IMG/VR virus record: IMGVR_UViG_3300032086_000762
Coordinates: 1-28,214 of that record
Strand: one strand, 5' to 3'
Source of the DNA: a virus
DNA: 28,214 nucleotides
Shown here: positions 16,109-23,114 of the stretch, piece by piece
How the letters are laid out: each line of letters opens with the position of its first letter
Position numbering within the stretch: position 1 is the stretch's first letter
Made by a program: the position numbers and the translations under genes
Notes under the pieces: model-generated
Seen by the model: only the letters and a program-made list of their open reading frames with translations
The model's database searches: none
What the model was told of the DNA's origin: nothing

Positions 16109-17107
16109 TCAGACGTTACGGAAAGCGCCAGCAACGGCGGTGCGGACAGAGCCACAGCCGTAGGCAAGGCGACCCACAATCACGTCACCTTGGTAGATCA
16201 CCTTGGTGTCGGCACCGGTGGTTTGCACGCTGGGGCCAATGGCCTCAACGACACCAGCAGCGTCACGGTGGAAGATCAGACCACAGGAGTTGGTGAAGTC
16301 GGTACGAACGCCATAAGCGTTGTTCTCACCAGGAACAGCAGCGGCGTCGATCAGTTCGCCAGCAGCGGAGCCGTAGCGAGTCAGGAAAGGAATGTTGTTG
16401 GACTTGTAGATCTTGATACCAGCGATCTCATAGAGACCTTCGCCGGATTGCAGAGAACCACTGGTGTTGCCCAGATCGCGGTTGAGGATGTTGGTGTCAA
16501 CCTGGCTGATCAGAGCATAATACTGACGAGGGCTGAGCACTGCGACGCGGCCCTCCTGGGGCGCTGCGACTTCGTCCAGACGGGCGGCAGCTTCGAAGAA
16601 GCCGTCAACCAGAGCCTGAGCGTTGTACTCGTTACCAGCACCGAGGTTCACCTCGAAGCCACCGGGTTCGCCGGTCACAGCAGCAGCAGTTTCAGCGGCT
16701 TGGTCAAGCACACGGAAGATGCGGCGGTCATAAAATTCTGCGAGGCTCTGGCCGATTTGACGGGCGATGGGGCCGCGAATGTCATATTGTGCCAGAACTT
16801 CGTCGAGGTTGTCAACGAAGGCGGAAGCGACCAGCAGGTCGTCCATCGAGATGGTGGTCTCTGCCACGTTCGGATCACCCGCGCCGAGGATCGCGGTGCC
16901 AGGCGTATGATAGCCGGCGGTCACGCGACCGGTGTGGATGAATTGGGCCTCGTTGCCGTTACGCAGGGTCCGGTTCATGACCAGACCTTTGGCAATAGTA
17001 GCATTACGGAAGGCCTCGTAGACCTCACCGGTAAAGAGTTTAAGGAATAGCGCCTGTTCGGCACCGGCCTGGTTTACCTGGCCTAGTTGAGTTACGGTTG
17101 CAGTCAC
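16109..17107 (-). CDS. 10: major capsid protein, T7 gp10A-like
   Basis: A 332-residue protein with HK97-fold capsid features. It opens with GAEQALFLKLFTGEVYEAF (T7: LALFLKVFGGEVLTAF), followed by AQFIHTGRVTAGYHTPGT, ISMDDLLVASAFVDNLDEV, AQYDIRGPIARQIGQSLAEF (the E-loop and spine region) and IAGIKIYKSNNIPF near the end. T7 gp10A is 345 residues. The start is GTG at 17107: an in-frame TAA lies eight codons upstream and there is no in-frame ATG between, and this start keeps the expected distance to the LFLK motif. It is bracketed by its own upstream control region and a strong terminator, which fits very high expression. I see no frameshift extension like T7 gp10B. Confidence 0.96.
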   Translation of the reverse strand: MTATVTQLGQVNQAGAEQALFLKLFTGEVYEAFRNATIAKGLVMNRTLRNGNEAQFIHTGRVTAGYHTPGTAILGAGDPNVAETTISMDDLLVASAFVDNLDEVLAQYDIRGPIARQIGQSLAEFYDRRIFRVLDQAAETAAAVTGEPGGFEVNLGAGNEYNAQALVDGFFEAAARLDEVAAPQEGRVAVLSPRQYYALISQVDTNILNRDLGNTSGSLQSGEGLYEIAGIKIYKSNNIPFLTRYGSAAGELIDAAAVPGENNAYGVRTDFTNSCGLIFHRDAAGVVEAIGPSVQTTGADTKVIYQGDVIVGRLAYGCGSVRTAVAGAFRNV

Positions 17108-17289
17108 TTGTCTAAAGTGTTGAAGAGTTTATTGATTGAGAGTGTCCCGGGAAAAGTTATTTAGTTGTGGGGTTTGTCCTTTGCATCGGGTGTCCACCGC
17201 AGCGGGCCAATGCTCCAGTCATGACTGGGTTTTTAACGAGGTTATCCCATCCTCAAGAGGCAGGGGGACATTGCAGTCCCCACGATCCG
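17108..17289 (-). promoter_or_regulatory. capsid upstream control region
   Basis: These 182 bp between the scaffold stop and the capsid GTG are the longest gap in the window. Read on the minus strand it holds, in order: a perfect six-pair hairpin (17281 to 17264, GGGGAC with loop TGCAAT) 8 nt past the scaffold stop without a T-tract; a perfect 14-bp palindrome CCAGTCATGACTGG (17228 to 17215); a promoter-like motif (17198 to 17184); and an A/T-rich leader. In T7 the matching gap holds phi10, the strongest phage promoter, so a phage-polymerase promoter plus an mRNA-processing or 5'-stabilising hairpin is the likely content. No open frame worth calling is present. Confidence 0.65.
17184..17198 (-). 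promoter_or_regulatory. candidate phage RNA polymerase promoter before capsid gene
   Basis: The minus-strand sequence GGTGGACACCCGATG matches 9 of 15 bases of the promoter reported for the cyanophage Syn5 RNA polymerase (ATTGGGCACCCGTAA, as I recall it), with the core TGG-x-CACCCG intact. It sits about 77 bp upstream of the capsid start, where T7 has phi10. This phage's polymerase gene lies outside the window, so its specificity is unknown. Confidence 0.4.
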
Positions 17290-18126
17290 TTACAGCAGAT
17301 CGCCGCTTGCAGCCAGTTTCTCTTGAATGTCCAGACGGTAGGCAGGGTCAGTACGATACCGAGGGTCACTGATAGCACGAGCCAGTTCGGCTTGGCTACG
17401 GAACCCTTTGACGACAGCGTTCTTCACAGACTTACCAGACACTTGCTTACCTTCAAAGCCAACAGCATCTTGGTAACGCTGGTTCAAAGATTGAACAGCA
17501 AAGAAGATAGCGTCTTTGTTGCCACTGTTAATAACATTATCAAAAGCAGCAACCTCGTCAGGCTTCAGGTTGTCTGCTGCCCAAGCAAGAGTTTCATTAT
17601 AAGCAGACTCACCTCCAACAGAAGCCAAGATGGCATTAGCGTCCGAGTCAGACAACTGTTGGGGTTGAATCGATGCATTCTTTTGGAGTTCAAGGTATGC
17701 ATCAATGAGCTGCTCAGAGGGCATCTCTTTGAGCTTTTGAACCGTCTCAGGTTTCAGCTGGTTGGAGTTACTGAAATACTCTTCAGAGGCTTCTTGGATG
17801 AACTGAGCGGCTTCTGAAGTAGGGGCTTCAGGCTCGGGTACATCAGAGTCTGGTGCTTCGCTGACATCTTCAGAAGTTTGTTCTTCTTTTTGTCCAAGCT
17901 TACTTTCCAGTTCTTTGTATGCTTTTTCCAAGTCTTCAGCGGACTTGAATTTACCAGCATACCGGAGTTCAGCTTCGGCGTCTTGTCGGGCTTGTTCATA
18001 CTTAGAGCGATTGCGATCTTCTTCTTCGGCAATCAGCTTATCACCAAGCTCCACAAGGCGAGCTTCCTCAGCCTGACGGGCTTCGGTAACTGCGGGGTCG
18101 CTTCCCTCAAAAGTGATTTCAGCCAT
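17290..18126 (-). CDS. 9: capsid scaffolding protein, T7 gp9-like
   Basis: A 278-residue, very acidic and helix-rich protein (T7 gp9 is 307). Residues 15 to 85 are a charged coiled segment (RLVELGDKLIAEEEDRNRSK), 86 to 115 an acidic low-complexity linker with repeated E, S and P, and the C-terminus is basic and helical (DPRYRTDPAYRLDIQEKLAA), the part expected to bind capsid subunits. It lies between portal and capsid genes as in T7 and would be lost from the shell on DNA packaging. No cysteines are present. The start ATG lacks a Shine-Dalgarno. Confidence 0.93.
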   Translation of the reverse strand: MAEITFEGSDPAVTEARQAEEARLVELGDKLIAEEEDRNRSKYEQARQDAEAELRYAGKFKSAEDLEKAYKELESKLGQKEEQTSEDVSEAPDSDVPEPEAPTSEAAQFIQEASEEYFSNSNQLKPETVQKLKEMPSEQLIDAYLELQKNASIQPQQLSDSDANAILASVGGESAYNETLAWAADNLKPDEVAAFDNVINSGNKDAIFFAVQSLNQRYQDAVGFEGKQVSGKSVKNAVVKGFRSQAELARAISDPRYRTDPAYRLDIQEKLAASGDLL

Positions 18127-18145
18127 AGCGGTGGATTAGCAGTAA

Positions 18146-18337
18146 TTAGTGAGTGGTAATTGAAACCATACCAAGACCAGGAGTGCTTACCCGTTTCTTT
18201 GGTTCAGGTTTAACTTTGTTTTGTTTGACACTGGGTTTGCCAGCCCGCTTCTTATTTGGTGAAAGAGGAGTGGGCTTAGCAGACGGTGCTTGAGTGACTT
18301 CAAAATCACTGGGGTTGAGCGGCGCTTGAGATTCCAT
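18146..18337 (-). CDS. small basic Pro/Lys-rich protein between portal and scaffold (unknown)
   Basis: About 63 residues from ATG at 18337 (MESQAPLNPSDFEVTQAP...), overlapping the portal C-terminus by 32 bp. The frame stays open to a GTG at 18367. The middle is strongly basic and proline-rich (PNKKRAGKPSVKQNKVKPEP, then KKRVSTPGLGMVSITTH) and would be disordered and nucleic-acid or partner binding. There is no Shine-Dalgarno and no recognised family. The gene position, conserved open frame and distinct composition support a real gene; a minor head-assembly role is speculation. Confidence 0.6.
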   Translation of the reverse strand: MESQAPLNPSDFEVTQAPSAKPTPLSPNKKRAGKPSVKQNKVKPEPKKRVSTPGLGMVSITTH

Positions 18338-19928
18338 TGACGGTGTTTTGTATTGCATCCATGACACCAGGGTTCTTATCAGGATCCATCATCGGAGCTT
18401 TTGCAAGCTGACCGGCTTGACCCAGCAGTTGTCCTTGTGCCATTTGTTGACGCATCTGTTGTTCCTCTTGCTGACGCTGATCGGCGGTCTTAACCAGCTT
18501 CACAGTGTCGATGCCTTGAGCAGCAGCCAGACGTTTGATTGCTTCTTCGGGGTCTACAAACTTAACCATTGCCTCAGGACCAAGGGCCTGGGACACAGTT
18601 TGAAGGAACATCATCAGGGACTCACGGTCTTGACCACGGCCAACACCTTCAATACCTGCGATGACGGTGGGGAACACCACACCCTTAGGAAGCTTGGGAA
18701 GGATCTTCGAACGTTGCAACACAAACAGCTTGCGCTGAAGGTAGGGCTGCAACAGTTCAGTGGTCAGGTTCCCATAGATACCACCCAGCTGTTCGTTGAG
18801 TTCTTGCTGGGTAGCGCGGATCTCTTCTGCGGTCGTCCGTTCAGACTGACGTACCGTAAGAATAAGAAACGCTTCACTCAGTCTCTGTGTGAGCTGAGTA
18901 ATCATTTGATATGCGCTGGCAAAGTCAGCCTGCTTGGCTACTTGTACCACGGACACATCTTCTTGACGGCCTTGGATAATGGCTCCATTGCCGGCCTTTG
19001 CCAAAGTAGAAGGCTTGACGGTAGCAGAAGGAGATACCAGAAAGACCACCTTAGCAGAAGCAGCGGAGCCTTCGACCATAGCTTGCATGAGCCCCTCAAG
19101 CGACTTAAGATCACCGAGGTATTCTTCAATGCGGCCACGTCCGTAGTCTTCACCATCGACAATGTTAAAGCGAAGGGGCAGCCAGGGGGTTTGAGTCTTA
19201 GGAGCTTTGCCGTAGCTATCTTCTATGATCTCACCATCTACTTCTTGTCGCCAACGCCACTGTCCATCTTGGAGCTTGGCCCAAGTGTATACAGCAGCTT
19301 CATCCTCACCTACCGTGACATCAATAGAAGGAGTGGCAGTGTTGTCATCCACTCGATTGATGCCGGACTTAGGCTTCTGAAATTTTTCAGGTAGGAATTG
19401 ACGGTTAATTGATTCAACAGTAACGATCTCAGTGGGTTGTCCCTCTCCATCACGGCAGACCACATAGCGGTCAAGAGGGTACAATTTGACACCACTCGAA
19501 CCCATGTAGACCAGGACATTCCCGGTTACAATTAGATGTTTCATTGCCTGGTGTAGGATCACACGATCCTGTGATTCGGCAATGTGTTGCATGATAACCC
19601 GTTCCATTTTGGACAGGCTCAAGTCGATCTCAGATTTGATCTTTACATCTAAACTGGGGTCCGAGGCGAGCTTACCGTCGTTGATCTGAAGCTTAAAGAA
19701 CGTAGCTGTCACAGGGAACAGACTAAGCATAAGCTTCGAGGCCATGACGTTCGCGCCTTTGGCACCGATTGACTGCCACGGGGTAGGAAGCTTCTGCCCA
19801 TTGACAACCCCCGTAGGGGTCAGCAGATAGGGCAGAGATAGCTTCGCACAGTCACGGGCAGTATCCAGAAAGATCGTTCTGTCGCTGGCTAAGCGAGCGT
19901 AGCGTGAAGCGGCAGACGAGGTTTCCAT
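18306..19928 (-). CDS. 8: portal (head-tail connector) protein, T7 gp8-like
   Basis: A 540-residue protein (T7 gp8 is 536). Recognisable blocks are RYARLASDRTIFLDTARDCA, KLSLPYLLTP, PTPWQSIGAKGANVMASKLM with LSLFP, DYGRGRIEEYLGDLKSLEGL, SERTTAEEIRATQQELNEQL and GGIYGNLTTELLQPYLQRKL, all typical of T7-type dodecameric portals. The C-terminus is Q/M-rich (QEEQQMRQQMAQGQ), like the barrel region. It forms the vertex channel for DNA packaging and binds gp11. ATG overlaps the preceding stop as TAATG. Confidence 0.97.
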   Translation of the reverse strand: METSSAASRYARLASDRTIFLDTARDCAKLSLPYLLTPTGVVNGQKLPTPWQSIGAKGANVMASKLMLSLFPVTATFFKLQINDGKLASDPSLDVKIKSEIDLSLSKMERVIMQHIAESQDRVILHQAMKHLIVTGNVLVYMGSSGVKLYPLDRYVVCRDGEGQPTEIVTVESINRQFLPEKFQKPKSGINRVDDNTATPSIDVTVGEDEAAVYTWAKLQDGQWRWRQEVDGEIIEDSYGKAPKTQTPWLPLRFNIVDGEDYGRGRIEEYLGDLKSLEGLMQAMVEGSAASAKVVFLVSPSATVKPSTLAKAGNGAIIQGRQEDVSVVQVAKQADFASAYQMITQLTQRLSEAFLILTVRQSERTTAEEIRATQQELNEQLGGIYGNLTTELLQPYLQRKLFVLQRSKILPKLPKGVVFPTVIAGIEGVGRGQDRESLMMFLQTVSQALGPEAMVKFVDPEEAIKRLAAAQGIDTVKLVKTADQRQQEEQQMRQQMAQGQLLGQAGQLAKAPMMDPDKNPGVMDAIQNTVNGISSAAQPQ

Positions 19929-20194
19929 TACTTAGATCCGGGAACGTTAAGACCAGAGGCCATGCCGGTGATAGTACCGACCTTAGCTTGAGGGCGGGCA
20001 AAGGCTTGAGCACCTTTGGCTTTACCTTCGACGCCACGGGTAGCAGCTTTACTCTTGATAGTTGCCACCTTCTCACCAGCGCTAACAGGAGCCGGAGGAG
20101 GGGCAGGGGGTGCCGGAGGCGGCGGGGGAGGCGCGGGCATCTCAGGGGCCGGAGGGGGCGGCGGCGGAGCCGGCATACTAGGAGCTAGACACAT
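19928..20194 (-). CDS. proline-rich gp7.3-like virion/tail-assembly protein
   Basis: An 88-residue protein directly before the portal gene. Residues 1 to 37 begin MCLAPSMPAPPPPPPAP and are nearly all Pro and Ala; the C-terminal half is basic and ends GTITGMASGLNVPGSK. Small proteins with an MC start, a proline-rich N-terminus and a terminal GLNVP/GLNIP-type motif are common next to portal genes of marine T7-like phages, and T7 gp7.3 (99 residues, tail assembly and adsorption) holds this position. Homology to gp7.3 is positional and compositional only. It overlaps the upstream gene by 17 bp; no Shine-Dalgarno is seen. Confidence 0.75.
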   Translation of the reverse strand: MCLAPSMPAPPPPPPAPEMPAPPPPPPAPPAPPPAPVSAGEKVATIKSKAATRGVEGKAKGAQAFARPQAKVGTITGMASGLNVPGSK

Positions 20195-20378
20195 TTTGGG
20201 TTTTTGCTTTTAAGTACTTAATTACAGCAATAGCTCCGGCGCGAAACGAAAGCTCACGCTCGGAGATAGTGTGTTCTGGAAAGCGGTCTGGATACCTCTC
20301 TTCTAACTCAGCAATGAGTCTGAGAAGATCCACACGGCCCCCTACCACGAGGGCAAGGGGCACGTTTTGGTCATCCAT
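20178..20378 (-). CDS. 66-residue conserved-looking protein after RNR beta (unknown)
   Basis: ATG at 20378 overlaps the RNR beta stop by 8 bp and gives 66 residues: MDDQNVPLALVVGGRVDLLR, then IAELEERYPDRFPEH, then ELSFRAGAIAVIKYLKAKTQ. The frame is open further upstream (to 20468), but that part lies inside RNR beta and reads as shadow. Two amphipathic helices joined by a Pro-containing loop seem likely. There is no recognised family or metal motif. It is the last gene before the head block. Confidence 0.65.
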   Translation of the reverse strand: MDDQNVPLALVVGGRVDLLRLIAELEERYPDRFPEHTISERELSFRAGAIAVIKYLKAKTQNVSSS

Positions 20379-21099
20379 ACTGTGGAAGGTCAACGTTGGA
20401 TGCCTCAAAGAACGCGGGCATTCTGCTTCGCTGCGTGTCCTTGAGGCCAGGTGCTTTACCCCGCTCATAGAGCGAGTCTGATTGGTTCATCCAGAAGTCC
20501 TTATCCAGATACTTATTCTCAGAAGAACCAAGGGTGTCCATCACCCATCCGACAGTCGCTCGGCGTAGTCGATTGAGGCTTGGTGTGGACTTGAGGCCCA
20601 GCTCGGAGCAGACCATCGAGTGTATGGCGACGTGGGTTTGCTCGTCTCGGCTGATGTCTGCTGCGGTGCTGCGGATTCCGATGTCTCCGTTGAATCGGAA
20701 GAAGGGAAGGATGACGAAGAAGACACTGCGTTCAAGGATAGCTGCTTTCAGAATTGGATGCTCTGGTGCTTCTAGCCAAGCCTTGAGGATGTGCTTTGCC
20801 TCATCTTCATGCTTCAGGTCTGCACCGTGGGCATCAATGACATAGTTCAAAGCCTGGTCGTGGCGCTCTTCATCCAACTGGTTGGACATCAAAGCTTCAC
20901 GCAGGCCAGGCGTGTTGGGCAGTTCGCGATCGAGTCCCTGCTGTAGGAACTCACGCACAGGCAGTTCGAGGTGACGGAGCCCAAGGGCACGCTTGAGCGT
21001 GTCCTCAGACCCATCAACCACCTTGCCTTTTTGAACAGCCAAAGGCGTCCATTTACGCTTTCGGCTGACGACTTGATCGTAAGGGGAAGTTGCGTTCAT
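20371..21099 (-). CDS. nrdB: ribonucleotide reductase class I beta-like subunit (ferritin-like)
   Basis: A 242-residue protein from ATG at 21099, which overlaps the RNR alpha stop as ATGA; a TTG at 21117 is possible but less likely. It shows the metal-ligand pattern of a class I RNR small subunit: LDEERHDQALNYV gives E77-x-x-H80; ILERSVFFVILPFF gives E123; SRDEQTHVAIH gives E153-x-x-H156; E45 in RHLELPVREF could be the first ligand. At the site equivalent to the radical Tyr122 of E. coli (H plus four) there is Leu84, with a Tyr at 86. At 242 residues it is much shorter than E. coli NrdB (376). It would generate the thiyl radical in the neighbouring alpha subunit. Such divergent beta subunits have been described in the cyanophage P-SSP7 lineage. 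Confidence 0.88.
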   Translation of the reverse strand: MNATSPYDQVVSRKRKWTPLAVQKGKVVDGSEDTLKRALGLRHLELPVREFLQQGLDRELPNTPGLREALMSNQLDEERHDQALNYVIDAHGADLKHEDEAKHILKAWLEAPEHPILKAAILERSVFFVILPFFRFNGDIGIRSTAADISRDEQTHVAIHSMVCSELGLKSTPSLNRLRRATVGWVMDTLGSSENKYLDKDFWMNQSDSLYERGKAPGLKDTQRSRMPAFFEASNVDLPQYG

Positions 21100-22517
21100 T
21101 CTCCGCAAGGAATACAAATTTCGTTTTCTGGTTCTACTTGTTTGGGACAGCCGCAGTCGGGGTCAACCTCGGTCTCAAAACCAAAGAGGTCTCGGAAGTC
21201 CTCATCAAGCGCAGCCAGTGCATCGTCCTTGGACTGGGTGTCCGGTTGGACTTGGAGGCTGTAGTAAAGGCTTGTCTGAGGTGAGTTCAACCAAGTCTGG
21301 ATGAAGCCCCGATCGTAGGTAACAACGTCAGACCAGCTGTTGAAACTGTAACCGTGGAAGAGAAGTGTGTCACGGTAGAGTTTGACAATACCGTCCACCA
21401 CTTCGGTGTAAGCGTCCCAGCCTACTTCAGCTGCAATCTCAACATCCGGCGGGTAGTCATAAGACTGGACTCCAAAAGTGCCACTGTCCCGATCGACGTG
21501 ACGACTGATAGGAGGGGCCAGCTCGGGGGCAGTAGTATACCCACGAAGATCGACGTTGTTGTAAGAGCAAGAAGCCGTGGGTGCGATCGCAAATGCTCGA
21601 TCCATGTTGTGGAGACGAGCGATCTGTGATGACAACTCAATGGCCTTTGCGAGTTCAGATACAAGGCGATAAGCCGGAGTGTCCTCCGGTTGATGAGTAT
21701 GGAATTTGGTTAGGGCGTTTCCAAACTCTTTATAAGTGACGCCGTTCTGGCACAGGAAGTTAGCCAGACCAAGGATGCCGAGGCCAACCTGACGGTCAGT
21801 CTCAGGAGGAAGGTATTCCCCAGTCTCACCCACACCGGTCTTGCCGTGGAGATCAACCAGGGAAGTCATTCCATCAACAAATGCATCCGCAAGTTCACTT
21901 GGTTTACATGCACCAAGGTTAATATGCTGAAGCAAACAAGTGCCACGACTGCGGAGATACACCTCCAAACATACATTACCGTAGATACGAGCGCCGTAAG
22001 AATCGTAGCGAATCTTGTTGAGCCAGATGTCACCTTTCTTAATGCCTTCGATAGTAGCTTCAACCAATTCAGGCGATGCCTCAATCAGGAAGTTTGCATC
22101 TACATCAAGGCAACGCTTAACCCAGGGCAGCTCAGCTCGAGTCGCATTAACAAACTCAAGTGCGTCTGGGTGCGTATAATCGAGGTGCAACACACATGCG
22201 CCGTTTTTGTAATGGCCGCCCCTACGAATGACTTCGTTAAGAGTAGAATAGATACGGCCAAAGGACACAGGACCAGAAGCAGTCAAGCCCTTACCGTTCT
22301 CTGCGCCCTTGGGACGGAGCTTGGATAGGTGGACAGCAACACCAGCACCATTACGCAAGGCGTGACTGACGTAGCGCCAGCTGGCCTCCAGACCCTCCGG
22401 TCCCTCCATGCTGTCATCGACAACAAAGACGGTACACGAGACTGGCAGGCGGGACTCAGGGTTGTCCATCCAATTTTGAACACGGCCAGTGCGTGCGATC
22501 TTTTGAGGGGTGGTCAT
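21096..22517 (-). CDS. nrdA: ribonucleotide reductase class I alpha subunit, reduced form
   Basis: A 473-residue protein, far shorter than E. coli NrdA (761). The whole N-terminal region, including the ATP cone, is absent: the active-site Cys equivalent to C225 is already at residue 28 (LPVSCTVFVV). N181-V-C183-L-E185 carries the thiyl radical and general base, C194 matches the second redox cysteine, APTASCS is the phosphate loop, and the Tyr-Tyr dyad SLYYSLQ is at 418 and 419. C-terminal CGC and CIPC clusters would re-reduce the active site. The dyad serves radical transfer from a beta subunit, so this is class I and not B12-dependent class II, as such phage genes were often labelled. It supplies dNTPs for replication. 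It starts 1 bp after the MazG-like stop. Confidence 0.95.
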   Translation of the reverse strand: MTTPQKIARTGRVQNWMDNPESRLPVSCTVFVVDDSMEGPEGLEASWRYVSHALRNGAGVAVHLSKLRPKGAENGKGLTASGPVSFGRIYSTLNEVIRRGGHYKNGACVLHLDYTHPDALEFVNATRAELPWVKRCLDVDANFLIEASPELVEATIEGIKKGDIWLNKIRYDSYGARIYGNVCLEVYLRSRGTCLLQHINLGACKPSELADAFVDGMTSLVDLHGKTGVGETGEYLPPETDRQVGLGILGLANFLCQNGVTYKEFGNALTKFHTHQPEDTPAYRLVSELAKAIELSSQIARLHNMDRAFAIAPTASCSYNNVDLRGYTTAPELAPPISRHVDRDSGTFGVQSYDYPPDVEIAAEVGWDAYTEVVDGIVKLYRDTLLFHGYSFNSWSDVVTYDRGFIQTWLNSPQTSLYYSLQVQPDTQSKDDALAALDEDFRDLFGFETEVDPDCGCPKQVEPENEICIPCGE

Positions 22518-22518
22518 G

Positions 22519-22902
22519 TCAGATGAGGTCGTCGAGAACAGGAGGTTGGTAGTTGGGTCCCTTCAAAACTTTTCCATCGTCACGGCGAAGGGGTTTACCG
22601 TCAACGAGTTTGCTCATGTTCGACTCGAACACGCGCCGCATGGCACTGTCTAAGTCCCAGCCACGAGCGGCTGCAAATTGGTAACAAACAAATACCAGAT
22701 CAGAAAGCTCTTTGAGCAGATGAACACGGGTCTCATCAAGGGAACCAAGGTCACTGAACTCATGGTCAAATGCTTCAGAGAACTCTTCGAACTCTTCTTT
22801 AATGAGATCAAACTGGAGTTCATGAACACGTTCATCTGTCGTAGCCAGGGGCTGACCCATTGCTTGACGGAACTCAATCGCTTGCTGAAACAGTGGTTTC
22901 AT
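22519..22902 (-). CDS. MazG-like / PRA-PH-type nucleotide pyrophosphohydrolase
   Basis: A 127-residue all-alpha NTP pyrophosphohydrolase. The metal-binding pattern is EEFEEFSEAFDHEF (E-E-x-x-E), followed by LLKELSDLVFVCYQFAAARG (E-x-x-D) and SAMRRVFESNMSKL. The C-terminal DGKPLRRDDGKVLKGPNYQP is typical of the phosphoribosyl-ATP pyrophosphohydrolase-like phage group. It would hydrolyse (d)NTPs or alarmone-like nucleotides to monophosphates; in cyanophages such enzymes are thought to adjust nucleotide pools. ATG overlaps the DUF3310 gene stop as ATGA, and the RNR alpha ATG follows 1 bp after its stop, which ties it to dNTP supply. Confidence 0.92.
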   Translation of the reverse strand: MKPLFQQAIEFRQAMGQPLATTDERVHELQFDLIKEEFEEFSEAFDHEFSDLGSLDETRVHLLKELSDLVFVCYQFAAARGWDLDSAMRRVFESNMSKLVDGKPLRRDDGKVLKGPNYQPPVLDDLI

Positions 22903-23114
22903 TTGGACAGGAGGTGCTGGATTTTGCGGTTGACGTAGGCCTGAACCTTGAGCCAGTCATCTAGCTCGGTCTCTTGGCCCTTGAACCCTGCTCGACAAAT
23001 GTACTTGATACAGTTGCCGGCAAGGTAGTCCAAATCTTGATCAATTATGAAGTCCCAAACTTCAATCGTCCCCCTCTTGTAGTGACTGGGACTTGACTTG
23101 GTCGAAGAGGTCAC
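22899..23114 (-). CDS. DUF3310-type small protein (start uncertain)
   Basis: A 71-residue protein if begun at GTG 23114. SSPSHYKRGTIEVWDFI, LDYLAGNCIKYICRAGFKG and ELDDWLKVQAYVNRKI are the signature of DUF3310, the domain also present in T7 gp1.7, a phage nucleotide kinase. Here only the small domain is present, so catalysis is not assured. The frame is open to ATG 23294, but the extra 60 residues are Ser-rich and read like a shadow of the overlapping membrane-protein gene. GTG 23114 limits the overlap to 53 bp. Neither start has a Shine-Dalgarno, so coupling to the upstream gene is likely. It stands in a nucleotide-metabolism run. Confidence 0.82.
   Translation of the reverse strand: MTSSTKSSPSHYKRGTIEVWDFIIDQDLDYLAGNCIKYICRAGFKGQETELDDWLKVQAYVNRKIQHLLSK

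Noticed and set aside
16109-16111. T7 gp10B-style frameshift extension of the capsid protein
   Set aside because: A T-run follows the stop, but a strong terminator lies 23 nt downstream and there is no extension frame to read into.
16097-17050. Long (317-codon) plus-strand frame opposite the capsid gene
   Set aside because: It is antisense to a clearly assigned major capsid gene, and its product shows no recognisable family; such frames arise from GC bias at third positions.
18348-19394. Long (348-codon) plus-strand frame opposite the portal gene
   Set aside because: The portal assignment is secure on the minus strand; the antisense product is Leu/His/Ser-rich without structure or a start signal.
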